Of a DNA stretch of 64,000 nt, positions 24,250-34,634 are shown one piece after another (within the stretch, counting starts at the first letter, position 1; each line of letters starts with the position of its first letter). Source of the DNA: Erpobdella octoculata (taxonomy: Eukaryota; Annelida; Clitellata; Hirudinida; Erpobdellidae). The stretch covers positions 23,085,992-23,149,991 of the forward strand of contig OZ022244.1 of assembly GCA_963978895.1 (NCBI GenBank), read 5' to 3'. Below the pieces are notes generated by a model, which saw only the letters and a list, made by a program, of their open reading frames with translations, did no database searches and had not been told where the DNA came from. Both the position numbers and the translations under genes were made by a program.

Positions 24250-24473
24250 TTTTATTAAAAAAATGTGTTTAATTTTAAATAATTTTTTTATCATAGTTAT
24301 AAGATTCTATAAAACTATGGTCTATGGTTTTTCCGATATTATTCGAAACCTTTTTCTTAACTTGAAAAATAGTTTGAAAATAGTATCATTCAGAAAAACA
24401 GTTTTAACGACCATTAGTCGTATTTGTGTTTTCCGTTATTTTTTCTCATCACTCTAAATAATTCAATTAAAAC

Positions 24474-26180
24474 ATGAATAGGTTATTGTTTCAGACAAAT
24501 AGCCTTAAAAAGCACTGCAAATTATTTGTTTTGTATAATTTTAGAAAAACATTTCTCAAGCCAGCTGAAAATCCAATTAAAGGTCTTGAATATCAACTAA
24601 AAGATGGTTTAAATATTCCTTCTCAAACGCTAAGAAAAATTTTACAAAAAAGCTATAAAGTTGGTTATTTAATACCAATTGAATACTTAATACCTTGCAT
24701 AATTGAATCAGATAAATCCAATTTTGAAGACATTATTTTTAGAGATCACGGAAGCTATAATTTCAGTAGCCTAACAAGTAATGATTTTCTTGGGCAAAAA
24801 AAACCAATCATTGTATCAATTACTATAAATTCTCTCAGGACACATGAGTTTTACGACACAATAACTCATGATATAATTACAAAACTTTCTCGCATGTCTG
24901 ATAATCTGACTGTATTAGAATTAGATTTGAATTTTAATGCTTGTAGTAATGAAAAAAGAAAATCATGCCGCTTATGTAATGCAAGAAGATGTCGTGATGA
25001 ATGGTATTGTCCAAATCTTACAGAATTATCGCTTCACAATCTTGGATTAGTGGGGAAAGATTATGAAAAATTAAACATTACGTTTCCTACAGAAAAATTA
25101 AAGAAATTTTATTGTCATAGTTTTAATTTTACTTCTTCGCTTCTTGATATGATCAGAAACTTGGTAAATCTTAAAAAATTAAAATTAACAGGAATGAGAA
25201 ATGGAACATTTCAAGAAATTGCTGCAATATTATCGTGTTTAACACAACTGAAATATTTACAATTTATTGACAACAGATGTGCTTACGGACGTGACAAAAG
25301 TTTTAAAGAGCAAATGATTTCAATAATTCATAAATTACCAAAGTTGCACCACATTGATGTTAGCTATACAAATCTAATTGACATATTTTTGAAACCAAAT
25401 AATTCTCGACTGAAAGGAAGAAAATTTTCTTATCTGGGAGTTTGTCATTATAATCAATTTTATTCTGCCACTTCTGCCAGGAAAAAGTTGACAAATTTAA
25501 ACTGCGATTCCATAGGCATATATAAAACAATAAAAGGAACTATTGAAGCGTTGAAACGTATGACAAGGTGTATATCTTTTCAGGCTAGAAGGTTAGAAAA
25601 ATTTTTTGAAAATACTAATAACCACAAAGAATTAAAACTTTATTTTCCAAGTTTAATGGATATAATTTGCAAGAAACTTAATTTTCAGACTAGTGACGAC
25701 AAAAGGTGCCCAGTATTTTCCTTGTTTAAAGCTATGCTTGCAGTTGATCTATCCGAAAAATTAACCCAAAAGTTTTTGGATGCTTTCTTTTTCAGTGAAT
25801 TAGCAGCTCCGATTTATAGACAAAGAATTGAGATTTTTCTGAACTCAATAAGAGAGATGACGCTAAACCCGACTTGTCATGATTTTCTAAAGAACGGCTA
25901 CTGGTGGAGTGGTTTTACTGTGCAAAAAACCGAATTAACAAGCAAAAAAAAATTATTTTTTGAAGCAGCATATAATACGTATTTTGAATTAACTGTTCAA
26001 CCTCTTCCTCACATTTGCCATCTTTTAAAAGTTTGTTTTAGCGATCAACACATACAAAGGTATCCCCATTCAATGCTATGTCTTTCAAGTAATTTCTTAA
26101 AAGTTGTTTCTCGCAGACACGAAGATTGTAAGTTTGTCATACAAGATTTTAAAAACAAATCAAATTTTTCCTTAATTTAA
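24474..26180 (+). CDS. ZYG11/ZER1-like leucine-rich-repeat protein, intronless
   Basis: A single 568-codon ORF from ATG 24474 to TAA 26180. After an N-terminal helical part (1-110), residues about 115-310 carry degenerate leucine-rich repeats: 'LTVLELDLNF', 'CPNLTELSLHNLGLVG', 'LVNLKKLKLTGM', 'LTQLKYLQFIDN', 'LPKLHHIDVSYTNLID'. The last unit and the following 'KFSYLGVCHY' resemble ZYG11/ZER1, the substrate receptors of CUL2 ubiquitin ligases. The C-terminal half is alpha-helical, as the ARM-like part of that family would be. No signal peptide or membrane segment. It is intronless and surrounded by mobile DNA, so it may be a retrocopy or a member of an expanded family. Assignment is by repeat pattern only. 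Confidence 0.5.
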   Translation: MNRLLFQTNSLKKHCKLFVLYNFRKTFLKPAENPIKGLEYQLKDGLNIPSQTLRKILQKSYKVGYLIPIEYLIPCIIESDKSNFEDIIFRDHGSYNFSSLTSNDFLGQKKPIIVSITINSLRTHEFYDTITHDIITKLSRMSDNLTVLELDLNFNACSNEKRKSCRLCNARRCRDEWYCPNLTELSLHNLGLVGKDYEKLNITFPTEKLKKFYCHSFNFTSSLLDMIRNLVNLKKLKLTGMRNGTFQEIAAILSCLTQLKYLQFIDNRCAYGRDKSFKEQMISIIHKLPKLHHIDVSYTNLIDIFLKPNNSRLKGRKFSYLGVCHYNQFYSATSARKKLTNLNCDSIGIYKTIKGTIEALKRMTRCISFQARRLEKFFENTNNHKELKLYFPSLMDIICKKLNFQTSDDKRCPVFSLFKAMLAVDLSEKLTQKFLDAFFFSELAAPIYRQRIEIFLNSIREMTLNPTCHDFLKNGYWWSGFTVQKTELTSKKKLFFEAAYNTYFELTVQPLPHICHLLKVCFSDQHIQRYPHSMLCLSSNFLKVVSRRHEDCKFVIQDFKNKSNFSLI

Positions 26181-26700
26181 AAAATAACTTGTTAAAGATG
26201 AAAGTTTACAAAGAATAACATGAAATGTTACCCTTTTTTTATTCTTGGAAGTTTCTTTTCAAATAAACGTTTTAGTTCATTACGATTTGTGCATACATTA
26301 TTTTCTGTAGATAGCTAAAAATTTAATTTCTTTTAATCTGTTAGGAAATGTTTTAGGGGAAAGTAGGGCAAGTTGACGAGCGGGGCAAGTTGACATTTAG
26401 CTTATTTGCAAATAATTAAACTATTTTAAAAAATTGAGATTACAGTTCTGTAGATCACCAATGTAAACAACAAATAAAATTGTTTGTGACTGTAATCAAT
26501 CGCTCTTTTCACCGAATTCTAAATAAAACTAATTATTTACGTCTTTTAAATGCTTTTTAATCATAGGCGTAGGGGAGTTTGATGAGGTGGGGCGCAAAAC
26601 CGGTTTCTACCCGAAAAATTACAAGTAATTTGCAATCATGACATGACCATTTCTTTGTGGCATGTATCAATAATTACACCTTTATTATAGCAAGTATAGA
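26181..26700. other. Gene-free stretch
   Basis: AT-rich. Contains 'gggcaagttgacgagcgggg' at 26366-26385 with a related phrase just after, a possible remnant of an old repeat. No coding sequence seen. Confidence 0.4.
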
Positions 26701-26709
26701 ACATTTTTA

Positions 26710-27110
26710 TTAATATTGTAAAAAAACTAAGGCAATATAAAATTTTGATTTTAAAAAAAAAGAGTTTCTGTTCTTTCGTTTGCCAAAAGTGTCTATTATT
26801 TGGTTCATCTGCAGATGAAGGACGGAATTTGTAGCAACACGTTCAATGTTCATAATTGAAAGATTATTGAGTCTCTCTTGCCCCATGGTGCTACGCAAAT
26901 AGGTTTTCATCCTCCGGAGTCCACTGAAAGATCGTTCTGCAGAACATGAAGTTGCGGGAATTACAGCAAGTATGTTTGCTACCTTCCAGAACACTGGAAG
27001 AACACTATTCAGGTCATAACGCCACTTTTTTTCATGGTCCAGAAGAGTAGTACAGAAAAAACCATTTTCAATTTATTCTCTGACCATTTCATGAACCGGC
27101 TAAAAGTACG
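26710..27110 (-). pseudogene. hAT transposase C-terminal fragment
   Basis: Minus-strand frame with 'PATSCSAERSFSGLRRMKTY' and 'RSTMGQERLNNLSIMNIER', the dimerization helix of ZMYM6/THAP12-like hAT transposases. Upstream (27000-27110) a broken frame continues the domain ('NSVLPVFWKV'). No terminal repeats identified. Confidence 0.8.
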
Positions 27111-27520
27111 GTTTCAAGGTGAAGGCGCGATCCTACCATTGGGATGCTGGGGATGTATCCCCCACCAGCTTCAGAGCTCAATTTTTTTCAATGAATAAAT
27201 AAAGGTAAACGTACACCAAACAGCCTCCTCCAAACACCAACTATCTATCTAACCTAGATAGTTATAAAATATGAAGAAATCTGTGGGCATCTTGAAATGT
27301 AACGAGAATAAAAGTTTAATAATTTATTCCTTGTGAAAGACGGCAAATATTGCCCGAAAAATTGAGATACAAAAATTTGGGGAGGAATTTTCCCTCCCTG
27401 CCCCCTTCTCCTACGCTTATGTTTTTAATCAATTTAAATGCTTTTTTGTCTGTCTGTCTGTTTTTCTGCCTTTTGTCTTTCTGTCATTCTTTTTTTTCCA
27501 AGATTTAAATTTTATATATA
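27111..27520. other. Gene-free stretch with old repeat scraps
   Basis: Contains C-rich phrases and a short TGTC run (27449-27490). No gene found. Confidence 0.4.
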
Positions 27521-27521
27521 A

Positions 27522-28811
27522 CTAGCGGGGTTACACGGCGTTGCCCGGGGTTTTTAGAGGTTTTTCTAATGTTTGTCTCTCTCGCTCCCGTTCCCTTCTC
27601 CACTTTCCCGTTTTCGTAGCGTTCCCGGTCGCTTTTCCGCTCTCGGTCGTTTTCCAGCTCCCGATCGCTTTCCCGCTCAGAAGTTTTGTTATCGATTTTC
27701 TCTCTTGCTCACGTTTCCTTCCAAGCTTGCTCTCCCGATTCCAGTCGCTTTCCGCGTCCCCGGTCGCTTTACCGTTCTCGGTCGCTTTCCCGTTCCCGGT
27801 CGCTTTCCCGTTCCCGGTCGATTTCCCGTTCCCGGTCGCTTTCCCGTTCCCGGTCGCTTTACCGTTCTCGGTCGCTTTCCCGTTCCCGGTCGCTTTCCCG
27901 TTCCCGGTCGATTTCCCGTTCCCGGTCGCTTTCCCGTTCCCGGTCGCTTTCCCGTTCCCGGTCGCTTTCCCGTTCCCACTCACGCTTGCTCTCCCGTTCC
28001 CGCTCACGCTTGCTCTCCCGTTCCCGGTCATGCTTGCTCTCCCATTCCCGGTCACGGTTGCTCTCCCGTTCCCGTTCACGCTCATTTTCTCTTTTACATT
28101 CTTTCATAACTTCTGTTAGCCTATAAAACGTAAAATAGATTTGCTAAGACTATATATATATATGAATGTTTGTGGGTTAGTTTGTCTATTATAGAAACGG
28201 GAAAGCGACCCGGAACGGACAGCGAGCAGGAACGGAAAAGCAAGCGTGAGCGGGAATGGGAGAGCAAACGTGAGCGGGAACGGGACAGCGACCGGGAACG
28301 GGAAAACGACCGGGAGCGGGACAGCGACCGGGAACGGGAAAGCGACCGGGAACGGGAAATCGACCGGGAACGGGAAAGCGACCGGGAGCGGGAAAGCGAC
28401 CGGCAGCGGGAAAACGACCGAAAACGGGAAAGCGAACAGGAGTGGGAAAGCAGGTGGAAAAGGAAATGGGAGAGAAAGAGACAAACATTAGAAAAACCTC
28501 TAAAAAACCTGGGCAACGCCGGGTATCTCCGCTAGTACATACATAAACACACACACAGACACACATACATGCACATACACATACATACATACACACATAC
28601 ATACGCACATACATATATATATAGTTCCCGCTCGCTCACCCGCTCCGCTCCGCTTATTTTGTGACGGATTTCAAAAATTTTTTTTTTATTTTTGACTCCC
28701 ATTGACTCTCAAGGTTGTGTGAAAATTTCATTACGATCGGATGAATGGTGTAGCAATGCATAAACGCCATTAACATATTTAGATACAAACATTCATTTTT
28801 ATATATATAGA
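27522..28811 (-). mobile_element. Helitron H2, left copy of a head-to-head pair
   Basis: Minus strand: the 5' end TCTATATATATAAAAATG starts at 28811. The 3' end is a hairpin (cccgg…ccg) and CTAG at 27525-27522, with T after it. The 5' domain includes 'caaccttgagagtcaatggg'. The interior is 18-bp minisatellite (27590-28080) and a nested second element (28147-28535). No protein-coding capacity. Confidence 0.85.
28147..28535 (+). mobile_element. Small Helitron-like element nested in H2
   Basis: From 'actatatatatatatgaatg' to the family terminus 'gggcaacgccgggtatctccgctag' region ending at 28535 followed by T; interior is the 18-bp minisatellite. It lies in the opposite orientation to its host. 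A partial inverse copy is present in the right arm at 29233-29450 but lacks the CTAG end. Confidence 0.65.
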
Positions 28812-28984
<173 letters not shown>

Positions 28985-28985
<1 letters not shown>

Positions 28986-30050
28986 CTATATATATAAAAA
29001 TGAATGTTTGTATGTATATATATTCATGTCCTTTATGCATTGCTACACCATTCATCCGATCGTAATGAAATTTTCACACAACCTTGAGAATCAAGAGAAA
29101 TCAAATATAAAAAAAATTTGAAATCCGTCACAAAATGAGCGGAGCGGAGCGGGTGAGCGAGCGGGAACTATATATATATGTATGTGCGTATGTATGTGTG
29201 TATGTATGTATGTGTATGTGCATGTATGTGTGTCTCTCCCGTTTCCTTTCCCACCTGCTTTCCCACTCCCGTTCGCTTTCCCGTTTTCGGTCGTTTTCCC
29301 GCTGCCGGTCGCTTTCCCGCTCCCGGTCGCTTTACCACTCCCGGTCGCTTTCCCGCTCACGCTTGCTTTTCCGTTCCCGCTCGCTGTCCGTTCCGGGTCG
29401 CTTTCCCGTTTCTATAATAGACCAACTAACCCAGAAACATTCATATATATATATATAGTCTTAGCAAATCTATTTTACGTTTTATAGGCTAACAGAAGTT
29501 ATGAAAGAATGGAAAAGAAAAAATGAGCGTGAACGGGAGAGCAACCGTGACCGGGAATGGGAGAGCAAGCATGACCGGGAACGGGAGAGCAAGCGGGAAC
29601 GGGAAAGCGACCGGGAACGGGAAAGCGACCGGGAACGGGAAAGCGACCGGGAACGGGAAAGCGACCGGAAACGGGAAAGCGACCGGGAACGGGAAAGCGA
29701 CCGGGAACGGGAAAGCGACCGGGAACGGGAAAGCGACCGGGAACGGGAAAGCGACCGGGAACGGGAAAGCGACCGGGAACGGGAAAGCGACCGGGAACGG
29801 GAAAGCGACCGGGAACGCGGAAAGCGACTGGAATCGGGAGAGCAAGCTTGGAAGGAAACGCGAGCAAGAGAGAAAATCGATAACAAAACTTCTGAGCGGG
29901 AAAGCGAACGGGAGCTGGAAAACGACCGAGAGCGGAAAAGCGACCGGGAACGCGACGAAAACGGGAAAGTGGAGAAGGAAACGGGAGCGAGAGAGACAAA
30001 CATTAGAAAAACCTCTAAAAAACCCCGGGCAACGCCGGGTAACCCCGCTA

Positions 30051-30051
<1 letters not shown>
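28985..30051 (+). mobile_element. Helitron H2, right copy of a head-to-head pair
   Basis: Starts TCTATATATATAAAAATGAA at 28985 with A before it, then 'gcattgctacaccattcatc', inverse minisatellite (29245-29415), then about twelve perfect 18-bp minisatellite units (29594-29815). It ends with the hairpin 'ccccgggcaacgccggg' and CTAG at 30048-30051 followed by T. The inverted counterpart of 27522-28811. Confidence 0.88.

Positions 30052-30133
<82 letters not shown>
30052..30133. repeat. (TA)n microsatellite
   Basis: Uninterrupted TA array next to the Helitron 3' end; a second one spans 30196-30245 and a third 30531-30662. Confidence 0.95.
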
Positions 30134-30663
<530 letters not shown>

Positions 30664-31106
30664 CTAGTGGTTTTGCCCGTAAAAAGGACGGATGTTTTTA
30701 AAATTAAGATGAACTTTGGATATATTTTTTGGATTAATATAAGTTTATTAATTATTTTGCTCTTTTTTCTGTATTCATTTATTTATGTATTTATTCATTT
30801 ATTTATTTTATTTATTTTATTTTATTTATTTTATTTATTTTATTTATTTTATTTATTTTATTTATTTTATTTATTTTATTTATTTATTTTTTTTTTATTT
30901 CTTTTATTTATTTATTTATTTTTTTTAATTATTTATAACATTACAATTAAATAACTGTTTTATCGTTCATATGCATTCCAAAACAAATGAAAAATAAACA
31001 AATAAATTAAAATATTATTAATTTTTTATATTTTGAATTATTTTAACTAATTTAAAATTTTTTTAATTTATTTAATTATATAAAAATATATAAAAAAAAT
31101 GTATTT
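30664..31106 (-). mobile_element. Possible Helitron-like 3' end and AT-rich body
   Basis: On the minus strand the sequence 'ccgtcctttttacgggc' (hairpin) leads to CTAG at 30667-30664 followed by T. Body includes a TTATTTTATT-type tandem array (30771-30945). The 5' end is not visible. Confidence 0.4.
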
Positions 31107-31745
31107 AGAGAATAATTTTTCTCTGGGCTGTGTGAGAAATGTCTTGATGGAGACATGCAATAATTGTGGACATTCATATAACAAACAAGCCACACATTTT
31201 TACCAATGCTTTTATTAACACGTCGTCTCTGTTTCTCTGTCTGTCTGTTTCTCTGTCTGTTTCAAATCTTGCAATCAATTTTTGAATCACTTCCTGATGA
31301 TAGATTTTTTTCAAATTTTGCATACATGCTCAAAATAGAAGACAATGCAATATTCAATTATTAGTTTTACAATAAGTCAATTAATTTAGTTAATTTTAAT
31401 TAATTTCGATATTTCGATATAATTAAGATATTTCGACTTTAATATAAAATAAAAGAGTAATATAAGAAAAAATTGATTGCAAAATTTGTGTTTTAATTAC
31501 ATATAAGAGCATTGGTTTTAAAAATTCGTTTTTAATTTACTTGTTAACACTTAAAATGTGGGGCGTCTTTTACTCAAACTAACCATCTGCTTTATTTTAA
31601 ACAGGATAGAATGCTTTTTTGAATATAAATGGCGCCCCACGTTTTAAGTGTTAAAATTTTATGGATTGTTTGTTATACGAATGCCCACAATTATTGCAAG
31701 CTTCCATCAAGACATTTCTCACACAGCCCAGAGAAAAATTCTTTT
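31107..31745. mobile_element. Foldback element F3, copy 2, carrying a nested H3a element
   Basis: Arms 'aataatttttctctgggctg' (31110) and 'cagcccagagaaaaatt' (31725) are inverted copies extending at least 100 bp, through 'gacatgcaataattgtgg' and its inverse. An H3a element (31194-31546) sits inside the left arm and is absent from the copy at 19.9 kb. Confidence 0.75.
31194..31546 (-). mobile_element. H3a Helentron/HINE-like element nested in F3
   Basis: 'accaatgcttttattaacac' to 'aagagcattggttttaaaaa', full core. Same family as 17.25 kb but without the outer hairpin. Confidence 0.7.
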
Positions 31746-33300
31746 CTTTTTTTTTAGTTCACAAAAAACGTTGTATTTTAAGTAGTTTTTTTTAATATTT
31801 TATTTTTTTGAAACAAATTGTTACGAAACTATAAAAAAATTTAAAAAAAGATTTGCCCATCGGTCACCAGTTATTTTTGGAAGAAAATTTTATAAGGTTT
31901 TTGAAAAGATTTTAGGAAAAGTACTTACGACTACCCCTCCGGTCATCAGACATTTCTGGAGAAAAAAATGTATAAGGTTGGAGAAAAATGTCTACGATTA
32001 TACCCCCGCCCCAAGTCATCAGTTATTTTTGGCAAAAAAGCTTAGCTTTTGAAGTATAGATATTTAGAATGTGAGGGTTTTTAAAACATTTTGTCCTTCC
32101 CGAGCTTTTGTTAAAATGACGCTCCCAATCACATATAATTTTTAAGATTGTATGAAATTTAGTAAAAAAAACTTTTAAAGTTTTTTTTTCAAAAGCTGAT
32201 ATCCGACAAAAAGAAGTAGTTTATAGAACAGTATTTTATTTTCAAGAATTTTAAGAACTTTTGTTTAAAATTTTATACCGGTTTAACTATTTGTATTTTG
32301 CTGAAATTTTAGGGCTTTTTTCCTAAATATGGGAGGGGACTACCACTCGCTGTACCCGGTTATTACGCCTATGATCTTCATTACATATTAAATCACCTGA
32401 ATTTTTGGGGTCCCTTTTAGCCTGCGCTCCTCCGAAAAGGGGGTTCGGGGTGTGGTAATACGACGACACTGAGTAACTCTCTATTTTATATAACTTCAGT
32501 ATTTCTATTTGGCAACTATTAGCGTAACGCGTTACTCAGTAAATGATTTAATGACAACCTTGTTTGCTGGTTCAAAATGCTTTCAATTTGGTAAAATAAA
32601 AAATTTTCCACACTGTGTCTGAAGAAATTCGGAAAAATTTAGAAGAAAAACGTCGAGAAGTCTTTTTGATACCCCCTCCCCCTGTCATTAGCTATTTTAA
32701 ACAGAAAAAGATAAAAATATGGAGAAGAAAATTTTTATGGGTTTTTGAATGGAGCCTGGGTTAATTTTTTTTTGGGCCCTTGTTTTTTCTTGGCAACCCT
32801 GTTTCCTTCATAATAGATTCAGTATCATATATGCCTTGCCTTCACAACTTTAGATAATCAAGTCCCATTTTATTACAACCTTCACAAGTGACTCTGGGGT
32901 ACTTTTTTCTGTTGTGTCATCAATATTGAGATAAGGAAAAAATTTTGCCTATATACCAGTTTTGGATACAAATGAAAACACATTTGTTTATTTACATTTA
33001 ATATATTAAGAAGTCTGTAGTGTCATATTGCCCTGATGTTTTAAAGGTCAACTGATTTTTTTTATATATAAATAATTAAGGTCCTGCGTTTGATGCGGGA
33101 TTGTGCCCATTATGCGAAAACCGCACAATTGTGCGCAATTTTTATCCGATCTGAATAGGTTCAAATAAAATATTTTATTTCATGCGCACTCATTCGCAAG
33201 TGCGCACAAGAACAAAAATTGTTTGAAAAAATTGCGCATAATTTCGCACAAAAAACCGAATAATTGCGCATATAAAAATATTAATTTTGGTGCAACAAAG
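31746..33300. other. Gene-free stretch with degenerate repeats
   Basis: A phrase 'catcagttatttttgg…aaaaa…ataaggtt' recurs about three times at 31855-32045 with 60-75-bp spacing. Positions 33090-33280 are rich in GCGCA/TGCGC words. No gene found. Confidence 0.4.
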
Positions 33301-33308
33301 CCCAGCAG

Positions 33309-33362
33309 TTTGAAATCAGAGGTTCTTGAACATATATAAGTTCAAGAACCTCTGATTTCAAA
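33309..33362. repeat. Perfect 23-bp inverted repeat
   Basis: 33309-33331 is the exact inverse complement of 33340-33362, with the 8-base spacer 'atatataa'. Could extrude as a hairpin or be the two ends of a lost foldback element. Confidence 0.95.
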
Positions 33363-33486
33363 GTTCACAAGAATTTTCTTGACTGTTTGTTGTGAATTTT
33401 ACTGAATAATTTCAATTTTTCATAAAGTGATCATTTATGTTGTTATTTATTTTGTTATTTAAAAAACATTCTGTTATTCATTCTAT

Positions 33487-33640
33487 TTGGATGGATGTTG
33501 AGAATGTAAATTATATTTCACAGAAGAAGTTGTAGCTTTTTTGCCCATTTTGAAACATATATTACAAAGATTGCATTTCGCCGTGTAACCATCGTTGAAT
33601 TTACTTCTCTTAAAAATAGAGCTTGACCGATTAATTTTTT
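33487..33640 (-). pseudogene. BED zinc finger remnant of a hAT transposase
   Basis: Minus-strand frame 'SKFNDGYTAKCNLCNICFKM' then 'VKYNLHSQHP': CxxC and HxxxxH of a BED finger. It ends in a stop right after the finger, so only a fragment remains. Confidence 0.6.
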
Positions 33641-33654
33641 TTTTACATTTTGAA

Positions 33655-34440
33655 CATTTATTGAGAACGAAACAAAACAATTAAGTACAACAGTGAAGTT
33701 ATAAATAAGGAAAAAAATCAGGTGCTCAAAAGGTTCATCGAAAGGGAATTACTTCCCGCTAACTGGACGACCTATAAACAAAAATTCAGATTTAAATACG
33801 AACCGAGACAGAGAAATAAAAGTTAACATAAGTGTATAGGAGTAAACATAAGTATATATTAGTTAACATATTTGTATCGAAGTTAACATAAGTATATAGA
33901 TATTGAAATTATGAATCTAGCTGTAATATGTAAGATTTCAACGATTTTTTAAATAGCGAAATGCTTTTCAATGAGGAAATTGTTATCGGAATACTTGAAT
34001 ACAACCGCGGACCAAAACACTTTATGGAGAATGTTTTGAGAGTTGTTCGAGCAAAATCAGACCTAAAGCAATGCAAAGAACGCACATTATGAGAATGTAC
34101 ATGAGACGATTTTGTGAAAAGGTTATCAAATGACGACGGTAACATATGGTTGTCATATTTGTACATGAAAATACTAACAAGAAAAGAATTAATTTGATAT
34201 ACATTCAGTAGGTTATTCTCGATCATTTTCATTTTACAAGATGATGTAAAGGGCAAGTTAAATAATATTCGGATGATTCTTTTCTGTAAGATGTGGAGAG
34301 ACTTTAGACGTGTAGGATAATTTGAAGCCCAAACAATATTACGGAAGCATTCAATATCGGGCCGATTATTAGCAATCGGAACAAACGACAATCGGTCGGA
34401 ACAGTCGACAATCGGCTTCCGATTGTTCTTAAAAGATACT
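33655..34440 (-). mobile_element. Non-LTR retrotransposon 3' fragment (RT C-terminus and 3' UTR)
   Basis: The minus-strand ORF 34445-33909 carries the region after the RT core: 'VWASNYPTRLKSLHILQKRI', 'IFMYKYDNHMLPSSFDNLF', 'HNVRSLHCFRSDFARTTLK', 'FGPRLYSSIP'. This is the conserved C-terminal tail of jockey/CR1-type ORF2. A 3' UTR with recurring 'agttaacataagtatat' phrases follows (33820-33905). The fragment is cut off at 34441, where a Helitron H2 5' domain begins. Confidence 0.75.
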
Positions 34441-34522
34441 CTCAAGGTTGTGTGAAAATTTCATTACGATCGGATGAATGGTGTAGCAATGCATAAATAA
34501 CATACATATATATATATATATA

Positions 34523-34596
<74 letters not shown>

Positions 34597-34622
34597 AATA
34601 TTCATTTTTTTATATATATAGA
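34441..34622 (-). mobile_element. Helitron H2 5' terminal fragment
   Basis: Minus strand: TCTATATATATAAAAAAATG starts at 34622, then a TA tract, 'gcattgctacaccattcatc' and 'caaccttgag', where homology stops at 34441. Only the first ~180 bp of the family remain. Its end is 13 bp from the stop codon of the WSC gene. Confidence 0.8.
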
Positions 34623-34634
34623 AAATAATAAGTA

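Noticed and set aside
29594..29815. Possible CRISPR array
   Set aside because: The repeats are contiguous without spacers and the genome is eukaryotic; it is a minisatellite.
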